Source: Gonocerus acuteangulatus (Eukaryota > Arthropoda > Insecta > Hemiptera > Coreidae). Taken from it: a stretch of 64,000 nucleotides of DNA. Position numbers and translations under genes: made by a program. The notes under the pieces were generated by a model. That model was not told the origin of the DNA, searched no databases, and was given only the letters and a program-made list of their open reading frames with translations. Where the stretch lies: assembly GCA_946811695.1 (NCBI GenBank), contig OX328123.1, forward strand, positions 41,447,764 to 41,511,763, read 5' to 3'. Shown here in pieces: positions 55,388 through 64,000 of this stretch (positions are counted from its first letter, which is position 1; each line of letters begins with the position of its first letter).

Positions 55388-57003
55388 CAGTGGCTCACAG
55401 TCAAAATGATGCAAGATATTATTTAAAAAAAAAATATATATATTTAATACCAAGCCACAATTTATTCTGAAAAAATCTTTGTTTACAACAATACAGTGGG
55501 ATTATCAGGCTAGAATATATATACATTAGTTAAAAATTTATTTGAGATCAAATCATAAAATTAAACAAAAACTTTATACATATTATATAATTCTGATATA
55601 TAAATATTTTAAATTATAGTACTTTTTAGGCAATCCTTTATTAGTTATCATCACTTTCAAACAATTGGGCATGAATTGGACGAGCTTTTCTGAGCACGAT
55701 GGACATAACTTCTCTGATTCTTCTTGAAAAGTCTATTTGAGATATTCTTGATTTGATATCGCGTGTTTTATCATGTCTGGTTCTAATTAACTCCATAAAT
55801 TCTCTATGACGTTGAGGTGTGATGATTGGAGGGTTGCTTTCATAGTTTTGGAGCAATTATACGAACCCATTCTCAAGCGAGATAAGAAGAATGGTTGCGA
55901 TCGTTATGACTAAAAAAGCGAAATTATTTATTATTCCAAGCTTGGTTATATTAATTGTTTCAGAATGTCACAGGATTAATGTTTCTCCATTGTTTTTTCA
56001 ATAATATGATGATATCCTACCGCCGAAGCAGCCATACTCCCCCAAACCATAACATGACCCCAATGTTTGATTTTCAGGCGAAGATTCTTCCCATGGATCT
56101 ATCTATTAAAGTGCTTTTCTCCAGACAAAACGTGTTCTATCAGAGCCAATCAAAGTAAATTTTGACGCATCCAAAAACAAAACAGTTCTCCGGAAGTCCA
56201 TCTCTTCTTTAAGTAATTCTTGGAAAAAATAATTTGCATCTTTTTATATTTTTCGTTGATGAAAGAATTTTGCCTTGCAACTCTACCATTGTATTGCATT
56301 TTTCTTAAGACCCTTTGAGTGGTTTCAGCACACACTGTTTTATTTAAATGTTTTTCAACTAATGTAGCCAACTTTGCAGCACTAAATTTTGATTTTTTTT
56401 TTGTTGGGGGGGGGGGGGGCACAAAATCCAACGTTTGTCATTGCCGGTAGATAGTTTTCTTTTGTAATGACTCTAGATTTTCTTATTATTTTGTTTTCTT
56501 TTTTAAATCATTCAATAATACGTTGAATGGTCGCATAAATCCTATTGATGTTAGGGGCGATTTCTTGTTGTTTTGCCAATTTTAAATTTATTGTGATTTT
56601 TTAATCACTATTTCTCGTTCAGGAATAGTTGTGTACCAATTTCACGCAAATGCTCGAACAAGACTGATTACTTGTATTCATGTTGTTTATTTTTATTAAA
56701 AGAATGAAAAGGAATTAAAACATTAGTAAACTCATGCCACCAAAAATTGAAGAATAATTATTTTCTACATGGAAGTAAACCTTGCATTTTTTTCACTGTG
56801 ACCTTCAATTTCTATGTGATTTAATGACGATTTTTTTTCCATTTATATAAATGTTATAAAGTTGATTTGATTACATAAATTCAATGTATGACAATGAATC
56901 ATTATGCCCGAATGTGCATTGGCATTTAAATTTTAACAAATTGAGAGAAACTAGCAATAGAAATAGAAATCTTGGTTTGCATCATTTTGACTGTGAGCCA
57001 CTG
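55388..57003 (-). mobile_element. Tc1/mariner element, copy B, end-to-end
   Basis: Ends are CAGTGGCTCACAGTCAAAAT at 55388 and its exact inverted complement ending at 57003, 27 bp in all. TA lies just outside each end (55386-55387, 57004-57005). An internal direct repeat of the terminus (accttcaatt side, tttcactgtgacctt) ends at 56805, 198 bp inside the right end. The matching left internal repeat, present in copy A at 12001, is deleted here. The element therefore has IR/DR architecture but only three of four binding repeats. Confidence 0.9.
55620..56431 (-). pseudogene. Tc1/mariner transposase, degenerate
   Basis: The N-terminal helix-turn-helix half is open from 56431: KFSAAKLATLVEKHLNKTVC, ETTQRVLRKMQYNGRVARQ, KKRWTSGELFCFW. 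In shifted frames follow the first catalytic region as FLDASKFTLIGSDRTRFVWR, a relic of the second (SHNDRNHSS), and LNVIENLWS with the third acidic position, then SNQEYLK and VMITNKGLPKKY at the C-terminus. Stops and frameshifts occur throughout the catalytic half. The first 56431 methionine lies behind a G-run; the natural N-terminus would be further upstream. Confidence 0.8.
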
Positions 57004-57019
57004 TATGTATAGGCAATTG

Positions 57020-57165
57020 GGTCTTTAAATTAAGAAAACATATATATATATAATTAATACTTACATCCTAATACTCATTTGGTATATTAATTTCAATATT
57101 TATTAAATAAATAATAACCAAAAAAATTTACAAGCGTGCTTTATAAATTAAAACTATTTTCCCTG
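57020..57165. other. AT-rich flank of the Tc1/mariner copy
   Basis: Nothing recognised apart from a short TA tract near 57042. Confidence 0.4.
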
Positions 57166-57169
57166 TTTC

Positions 57170-57250
57170 ACCATGGATGTTAAAAAGGCGGGTAACCAGT
57201 AGCCCGGCGCTGATGGCTTAGACTAGATTTCGGGGTGCCGTTAAAAGAAA
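57170..57250 (+). repeat. 5S-type SINE body and tail
   Basis: aaaggcgggtaaccagtagc, then ccggcgctgatggctta and gtgccgttaaaag: core and 3' end, no head visible. Confidence 0.6.
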
Positions 57251-57259
57251 AATGATTAT

Positions 57260-57885
57260 ATTTAATATCAGATTGTTGACACTGTAAAAAGTGCACATTG
57301 AGGTTCATGAACGTGAATTTACGCCTGGTTATATTTTAACGTGAGTGTAATCAAGGTTATATTTTGTGGAGGCGGAGTAGTATGTGTATGTGTAGAAAGT
57401 GTGTGTATGGAGTGCCATATTCAAGGTTTACAATTATTCCTAATGCTGTGCAAATTTTTTTTTTTAAATGTTTGCTATTAAAATCATAATTAATACGACT
57501 GGCAAGTGAAAAACACCTATCCAATACATGTGGAAAAAGGACTTGAACGGGGTAATATGTTAATTGCTCGTAAATATTACGTTCTCGTGGCAGCGCCTAT
57601 AAATCACATCAGTAAATCGAAATAGCGAAAGCCCTACTCTTCTTTATCACAATATCGGCCGGAATTCATGGCTCCTTTTTTATAATAGTTCACACAGCCT
57701 TACATTTTCTTTATCATGTGAAGCTATCATCATAATATGATTTTATATATATATATATATTATAAATAAATGTACATACATGTGACCTTAACGCACAAAG
57801 TATATATACAGCGCAGTATGTATTTATATCCATATCCATATATAAGTATATATACCTATATATGGATATATAAGGTATATATCCG

Positions 57886-57890
<5 letters not shown>
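57260..57890. other. No gene recognised
   Basis: AT-rich DNA, with small TA and tatcca tracts at 57735-57880. Confidence 0.4.

Positions 57891-57955
<65 letters not shown>
57888..57955. repeat. (CA)n(TA)n microsatellite
   Basis: Short CA run and about 29 TA units directly against the SINE tail. Confidence 0.97.
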
Positions 57956-57957
<2 letters not shown>

Positions 57958-58291
57958 CAGTCCCGTAACAGGCCACGAGGGCCCTGAGGGGCAGATACTA
58001 AAGAGGTATCTGATTCTTGACCATACGGCACACTAGGGAGATAGTGTGGTCAGTAATATGCTCCGGCCGCCTGATTTTCCCCTTGGCCGCTTCGACTGCT
58101 AGAGTCATTAGTACCAAAGGTACCCATTATTAAATTAATTAAAGGCTGGGTCGGCCTAGGGACGGTCAGGGAGGCCGAATTCAACCCATGAACGAAGACA
58201 CTAGAAGAAAAAATCTTTAGTGCTTGTTCGGGATTTGAACTCAGGCCTCCAGCTTATTAGTCCAGTGCTCTACCACTGAGCTAACCTCGCC

Positions 58292-58294
<3 letters not shown>
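57956..58294 (-). repeat. tRNA-Ile-like SINE, full-length, bracketed by TA
   Basis: The minus strand from 58294 reads ggggcgaggttagctcagtg (A box), gtagagcactggactaataa with a likely AAT anticodon loop, and ctgagttcaaatcccg (B box). A 200-bp body and the end ggcctgttacgggactgat follow. The head is close to a tRNA-Ile but the acceptor stem is not closed. (TA)n tracts touch both ends: 57897-57955 at the 3' end and 58295-58360 at the 5' end. Confidence 0.9.

Positions 58295-58360
<66 letters not shown>
58295..58360. repeat. (TA)n microsatellite
   Basis: About 33 TA units directly against the SINE head. Confidence 0.97.
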
Positions 58361-58362
<2 letters not shown>

Positions 58363-58369
58363 TCATCTC

Positions 58370-60230
58370 TATCTTAAATTCAAAAAAATAGGCAGTGGTG
58401 ATATGACAGCGTGTATTATAGAAGGCGTCTCCTTCAACTGCGTTATATAGGATTGCAACTTTAGGGAATTTAAGCTTTTGACGATTTATGTTTAAACAGA
58501 AAACATAAATTCTACCTACCGAGTTTATACTAGGTTGTAGGTTCGTTGAAGGGCGTATAAAGAAAAAAAATGAGAATAGGGGCAAAAAATATGGGCATTA
58601 TGACAGAGTTATTGGTTAAACACGTCATTCCTTAACACACCATTTAGAGTGTTCGAATTAAAAATGATGACCCTACGTCACTCCATGGTCCGATTGTTGG
58701 ATATACAGGGTGTCCAATGTTCAGGCGCCAACCCCCTTAAAATCTTCAAAAGTTTTAATTGCAGGGCTGAGAGTTGGTGTGCTAGATTTATGAATCTGAA
58801 TGGTTTAACGTTGATTCCTTAAAAAGTTTTAACAAAAGCATTGTTTATTTATATAGACTTCTAATTCAGTGAAAGAACATTCCTTAGTTAATTAGATTTA
58901 AGATAGGCAAGTAAAATACAAAGACCAGAAGATTCAACATTATCATATAGTACGTACAACTCCGAACGAAATGCCCTACATTAGTTAATTGCTATTAATG
59001 TTACTGTGAAAATGATGCTATAATAAAATATTATTTTATTGTCTTGTATATCATTTACTTAAATGTACGATTCACCACCTCTGGAGAGCATGGAAATTAG
59101 TCTTCTGCGACTATAGACTGATGATAGGAATTCATCACATAACCAGTTTAAAGTATACACGAAAAATTTGAATGTAAGGCAAGCAAAACACCAAAAAAAA
59201 AAAAAAACAAAAAAAAAAACAAGAAATGCAATTTTTAATAAGTATTACTAGATTCTATATAATATAATATATAGAATCTAGTAATACTATAAATGTTACC
59301 AGCAAGTATGTTACTATACTATACTGCTCCAGGTTTGGCCAAAGGAGGTACACACGAGTTTAACAGTTGTATGTTTTACACAAAAGTAACGTTGTATTTT
59401 AAATGCTCGACATTAGGTATTCGTGAGTTTGGGCAAACCGCAGAACTTAATTCAACATATTTTCCTTATTTAGTAACGTGGGGATTATACTTGCTTAAAT
59501 GCGTCCAAAATTCGCCACTTGACTATCCCCAGGTTGTGGATGTACGTGTTCGCTTCATTTACTCTCCGAATGAGTGGTCCTCCGTCAACCCCCCCCCCCT
59601 CTCCTCCCATCCGCACGCTCCCTACAAATACTAATTACCTTACCCAAATATACCTTGCAAAATGGAGATTTATCATTGTCCCTTTTATATTCCATCATGA
59701 AGTAAACTCAATTAACTTCCCCACTGTTCTTTTTCACAAGACCCATAAAGTAATTTATAATCCAGCGGTTACAGAGGGCTGCGTTTTGAGTAGAGGTTAC
59801 CCCAATTACAGTAGGAGCGTCTTAATCTAAGAATAAAAACAGTTTTATATTTGATTTTCTAAAACAGTTGTAGGTTACGTCAACCATTTTCCGGGTAAAT
59901 GGTTTCAACGAGTGATTAACATAGAAATGCAGCCTAAAAACAATATTATCCTCCATAATTCAAGATAAACTGGAACATTGTTATTCAAAAGGCCAATGTA
60001 CATATTTTTGTATGCAAATACTTCCAAATATTTATTTATTTATATTTATTTAGACGCCTACACGTATACTCTGTTCTGTTAGTGCTGGAACCGTGTCTCT
60101 CAATTACATTACATCACTAATTTTAACGTCCTACTGACGTTCTTCCATCCTTTGCTTTAATTACTTTCTACTTATTTATTATTCAATGATATTTCCTCTC
60201 AGATATATATCTCCAGGGTTTGGTCGTGTG
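58370..60230. other. No gene recognised
   Basis: A 113-codon frame at 59293-59634 begins near a perfect small palindrome and runs into a C-rich stretch; it has no domain. A word gatatacagggtgtcc near 58698 resembles ends of some elements, but I found no partner. Confidence 0.35.
59241..59288. repeat. Perfect 48-bp palindrome
   Basis: agtattactagattctatat is followed, after eight A/T bases, by its exact inverted complement. A related word (gctagattctatataattta) occurs at 32918. Confidence 0.9.
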
Positions 60231-60274
60231 GTATCTTAATAATACTACATTGTTTATAAGAAAATGTCTTTTGG

Positions 60275-60320
60275 TCTCTCGGACGTTTCGGCATGGAATT
60301 TACACTTTAATCACGAGTTT
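60275..60320 (-). ncRNA. Hammerhead-like core (decayed)
   Basis: The minus strand reads CTCGTGATTAA (CUGAUGA disrupted), GTGTAAATTCCATGCC, then GAAACGTCCGAG. The GAAAC-GUC end is identical to that in the 36.4-37.4 kb palindrome. Confidence 0.3.
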
Positions 60321-60530
60321 AAAAAAAGGATGACAACAGTTAATACTAATTTATATGCAGATGAAATGGAAGAAAATACATTATACATAGACGAGAATGA
60401 ATGATTCATTAAGCAAATTTACCTCTAAGTAAGGCCTTGAAAAACTTCCATCCTCGAGGATGTAGGGTACTGAAATTAAATAAATATAGTCATTTATTAA
60501 CTTTTCATTTATTGTTTAAATATATAATAA

Positions 60531-60894
60531 ACTAGCCGTTACCCGGCCTACTTTCTGCGTATAGAAAAGCCTAAATAAATTAGACACCAAATAAGTATTA
60601 TTAAAATCTAATAACACGAATCTGTAACTGTTATGAACCCGTGGCCTCCCAACTGTGAGTCCTAGACGACTTTGACCTAACCTATAACACCCCCCGTATC
60701 AAGACATACATGTATACCAAGTTTCGTCAAAATCGGACGAACGGTGTGGATTTGTATAAGGGACAAACATACAGACAGACAGCTGGTAGATTTTTTTGAC
60801 CTAGCCTAGGAGATTTCTCGTATCATGACCTACCATTACTCCAAGTTAGGAGGAAACAAACAAACAGACAAACAGAAAAATAGACAGACACGTG

Positions 60895-60900
<6 letters not shown>
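60531..60900 (+). repeat. Dispersed repeat 'agctgttacccgg', copy 3
   Basis: ctagccgttacccggcctac, gtcctagacgactttgacc, aaatcggacgaacggtgtgg, ttgtataagggacaaacata, gacacgtgattttta, in the same order as 6730-7140. Confidence 0.75.

Positions 60901-60969
<69 letters not shown>
60901..60969. repeat. (TA)n microsatellite
   Basis: About 30 TA units, directly after the end of the dispersed repeat. Confidence 0.97.
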
Positions 60970-61195
60970 GATACAAAAAAATCATAAGAAACAATTTGTA
61001 TTTACACAAAAAAATCCACAAATATTGTTACAGGTTGTTTTTTAAATAAAAACACTGAGAAAGTCAAATGAATTATTATAAAAACATATTAAATCAAAAG
61101 ATGACTGTTTAGTCTACGCTTACATAAAACAGTTAATTTGTTACACTTACATAAAAACAGTTAATTTATTAGAAAACAAATTAAAAGACAATAAT

Positions 61196-61270
61196 GCGCC
61201 GCTACCAGCCGTAATTTTTGTTATATTTAGACGAAACTCGGTATTCGTAGTTGTAATCTACAGATAAATT
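61196..61270 (+). repeat. Single unit of the ~142-bp tandem family
   Basis: gctaccagccgtaatttttg and acgaaactcggtattcgtag match the units at 531-958. Confidence 0.7.
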
Positions 61271-61669
61271 CGTCACTTACCTGCAAACACAATTTTTTTT
61301 TTTAATATTTATTTATTTGAAATCTGTACAATTATAAAAATACTTTTATCAAGTATGTTGATACAGATATGTATGTACAAATTGACAAAAATGGGAATAT
61401 AAAATAAAATAAAAACAATACAAAATGTGAATGAAGCCAACCATTGTTGGCAATTTCAGAGCTGTCTAAACAAATCTTTCAATGATCCCTATATGATCAG
61501 AAAAGTAAATTGTCTCGGGGCCACTGTCTCTTAAGCCGCCTAGGAGGATTGTCTGGATGGAATTAGGAAGATAAGGATAGACGTTCAGGATTAGGATGGT
61601 GAGACTATTTGGAATGGAACCCTTGGAAACGGGTTTTAGCGAGGCCGAGGACAAATGGGATGTTAAGGA

Positions 61670-61970
61670 AACAAACATAAAAAAGATAAAACAAGAACTA
61701 AACAAACGCTTTTGACTTCTCCAATGTCTTATTAGACGTAAATCAAAACTTTACGCTAAAAACAAACTGACGAAATAGAACATCATAATTAGATCGATAT
61801 GGACCTACGGGATAGAACTATGGGGATCAGCTGAGCCATCGAATATAAACATTATCCAACGTTTCCAATTCAAAGTCCTTCGTAAAATCCTCAACGCCTC
61901 TTTCTACGTCTCAAACTTGACTATCCATCGAGACACTGATATACCCTTTCTCCCCTCATCTCATCCAGCG
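61670..61970 (+). pseudogene. Jockey-type retrotransposon C-terminal fragment
   Basis: In frame around stops: KQELNKRF, then IWTYGIELWGSAEPSNINII, RFQFKVLRKILNASFYVSNL and IHRDTDIPF. This is the conserved C-terminal part of Jockey-type ORF2 and parallels VWGCAKRSNILRIQ ... NAPFYVSNFTI at 47240-47345. The fragment lacks the RT. The minus ORF at 61466-61705 is its shadow plus flank. Confidence 0.82.
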
Positions 61971-61989
61971 TGTTGCCATTGTTTGTACA

Positions 61990-63055
61990 AATTTACTTAT
62001 TGTACATATTTGGACAGATTGTAAATTATCAAAAAAAGTGAAATTTAGGGAAAAAGTTTCTTCTCGTGTTTCACCGAGCTGTATAGAGTGCCAAACTAAA
62101 CCCTTTTTTTTCGTACACCTACCTATTGTATTATTAACTTCTTTTTACGTTGTTTAATATTTCAAGAGCTAAAATATCGTTTCCTGAAGGAGGTTCAAAG
62201 ACCCTCCTTGTTCTAAGTGATTTCTCCCCAGATAGAATTGAGGGAAAGTTGTTAGGAAAGGAGTTAGAAGAGGCATTCCTGGTTACGAATTGCCTTATTC
62301 GGTCTAAATGCAGAAGAAAGACCGTTAGAGCAAGATCGGGCCTTCCCTACCACCTCTCCCCATTATCATTCATTCTACACTTCCTCTCATTCTTTTCGCG
62401 CCTTTTCTCCTTCACCCGCCAATTGTATATTCAATTTTTGCCCGTTAGAAGCCGGCCCAACTATGAATAGAAACTGACTCCTTACTCCTGATTGCCGTTC
62501 CTTATCTCGAGGGGATTCGAGTTTAATTTTATTTCCTCACTCCTTAGACAGTAATTGAAAGAATTCTTAAATCTTAACTCTCTATTTTTATTTTTATTCT
62601 TCAGCTCATTTTCGCTTTAATTTTCTGAAAGTGTAAAAGCGGCTAAAGAAAAAACAAACGTTAATAAAAAAATGTTTTAACTTGAAAGGAAGTTTATATT
62701 CCAAAGGTTCTTTGAGTTTCAATAAAAGACTTAATTTATCTCAAAGAACGTAATAGGCTAAAATATTTTCTTTATTAATTTTATCCTCTCTGAATTAATT
62801 CTGCATGATTTAGTAAATCATTTAAAAATATATATATTTTATAATTAATGTGTCTGTATGTTTATAATTAAATAATCCTTTCTTTGTGCAACTAGATATT
62901 GACTCTTATGGATGTGCACTTATAAGGAATTTATTAAAATAACAGAAATTCTTTATGTTATTGGCTTTGGTAGACGATGTACAAAATAAAATAAAAAAAA
63001 AAAAACATCAAGTTTTTCTAAAATTCTAGATGAATTTTATTCTTCTTCTTATATA
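61990..63055. other. No gene recognised
   Basis: A less AT-rich frame at 62150-62470 (106 codons, residues 1-60 balanced, for example LLVLSDFSPDRIEGKLLGKE) has no domain I know. It could be an old element ORF piece or an exon. Otherwise AT-rich. Confidence 0.25.
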
Positions 63056-63059
63056 ATTT

Positions 63060-63108
63060 TTTTTTCTTTTTATTTACGGCGCATCGACGTCTAGGCCATT
63101 AGCGCAGT
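63060..63108 (-). repeat. 5S-type SINE 3' tail
   Basis: The minus strand reads gcgctaatggcctagacgtc, then gatgcgccgtaaat and A-rich DNA. Confidence 0.65.
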
Positions 63109-63169
63109 CTTCTTATATAATATACTTATTTTGTACAAAATATCATACCCGAAAGTGTCGTAGAAGTAA

Positions 63170-63290
63170 TTAAAATAGATTCCTTGGAAAGGCGGTTTAA
63201 TCCAAAACTGAATTATCAATTTGCCCCTACCGGCCGCCATTTTGATTCCTTTCAACGATGCTCGTTATATGAACTCGTATTTTTTTCCTT
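63170..63290 (+). repeat. Diverged unit of the ~142-bp family
   Basis: agattccttggaaaggcggt, then tttgcccctaccggccgcc and caacgatgctcg align with the units at 531-958. Confidence 0.5.
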
Positions 63291-63299
63291 CTATGCAGG

Positions 63300-64000
63300 A
63301 TTTCCGATGTTATTTTTTTAAATTTTACCACCTTTTTTTTCAACCATAAATTTTCTGATTAAGGGATTACACAGTGATAAATAAAACGCCAAAAAATTTT
63401 CTGTTATTTTTATTGGAAAACATCTTCAAGGACTTAGCCCTATTTTCACGCTCGTGGAATGGTTCTTACTCAGCTGAGCTCTGCTTCCAAGACGTTAGCT
63501 CATAAAAAGGAACAGTAGAAGTATTTGGCGTATATGAGCTTATTTTTTTTTTATATAAAAGCAAGAGCTGATCGCATTTATTGCGGTAATTCAAAATATA
63601 TATAAATAGTAATTAACAACAAGCACGCTAAAAATAATTGTTCTCATAAATTCTTCATAAAATGCTTCCCCTTAGATGAATTTTACAAAATATATAATCT
63701 AAATTAATCTCTGTAAGTAATTTTATATTCTAGAGAATGCGATAATGATCGGATATTGACTCCTCATCGGCGTTTCTGCGGAATCTAAAGTATATAACAT
63801 TGCTTCCTCAAAGATTTGTCGTCTGACGAATGTACCAAACTGTTTCTTCTTTTTAATTTAGCACAAGTTTACTCGTGATCTTTTCTCCAGGAAGTGTTTT
63901 TTTTTTATCAGGGTGAAGGGGGTTTAATATTTATCAACACCCTCGAAATTATCATGTTATATGATATTTAGGGTAGTGGTGGCGGTTTCTTACGTGGCCA
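63300..64000. other. AT-rich right edge, nothing recognised
   Basis: No gene, RNA or shared repeat was recognised. Confidence 0.4.

Noticed and set aside
58690..58715. Transposon end at tacagggtgtcc
   Set aside because: No inverted partner or target duplication was found.
59293..59634. 113-codon ORF as a host gene
   Set aside because: No recognisable domain, and it crosses a C-run; left as unannotated sequence.

Overview
This is an AT-rich eukaryotic window with no complete host gene. Most of what can be identified is transposable-element debris, low-copy inverted repeats and about twenty long (TA)n microsatellites. The mix of elements (R1-, R2- and Jockey-type non-LTR retrotransposons, Tc1/mariner, PIF/Harbinger and hAT DNA transposons, tRNA- and 5S-rRNA-derived SINEs, and hammerhead-like retroelement debris) and the spliceosomal exon point to an animal, most likely an arthropod. 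Species cannot be set from sequence alone.

Only one host coding piece looks convincing. It is a first coding exon on the + strand at 24424-24561, with a good acceptor, a three-codon upstream ORF, a signal peptide starting at 24471 and a consensus phase-1 donor. Its later exons are not recognisable here, so everything to the right may be one long intron, intergenic DNA or both. Weaker exon candidates are at 5881-6110 and about 10365-10435.

Layout, left to right. 184-1010 is a dispersed repeat ending in four ~142-bp tandem units. 1490-1750 and 5250-5440 hold two relatives of a hammerhead-core repeat. 3171-4225 holds tRNA-derived SINEs. 4617-5069 is an intact non-autonomous hAT element with a perfect 8-bp target duplication. 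5762-6000 is a 119-bp tandem duplication. 7521-7824 is a foldback with 120-bp arms. 8590-9370 is a dispersed repeat with an internal TA tract. 11802-13043 is a Tc1/mariner copy lacking one end. 13719-14621 is an R1-clade retrotransposon fragment bracketed by TA tracts. 16206-19534 holds 5S-derived and tRNA-derived SINEs, hammerhead-like cores and a pogo-like inverted end. 24991-29219 is a nested PIF/Harbinger region (transposase remnant, MADF-type ORF, three inverted termini) that includes a 1.57-kb inverted repeat. 35275-36110 is a second copy of the left-edge repeat, split by a tRNA-Ile-like SINE. 36429-37372 is a nearly perfect 0.94-kb palindrome, with a degraded relative at 39461-39781. 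46430-47521 and 61670-61970 are Jockey-type RT remnants. 49062-50571 is a Tc1 element inserted inside a TA microsatellite. 51310-52690 is an R2-clade RT/endonuclease remnant. 55388-57003 is an end-to-end Tc1/mariner copy with TA duplications. 57956-58294 is a SINE bracketed by TA tracts.

Two themes tie the window together. First, at least seven sites carry the pieces of a hammerhead self-cleaving ribozyme core (CUGANGA, stem II, GAAA). Several of these are followed by a self-complementary ACGU or ACAUGU that could form a stem III shared between two copies. The best pair lies on opposite arms of the 36.4-37.4 kb palindrome. Second, (TA)n tracts sit at element boundaries, on both flanks of three unrelated elements, and at the centres of small palindromes. 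They look like insertion targets or expansion-prone hairpin centres rather than background. All coding remnants are read from translation and motifs by eye; no database search was possible.
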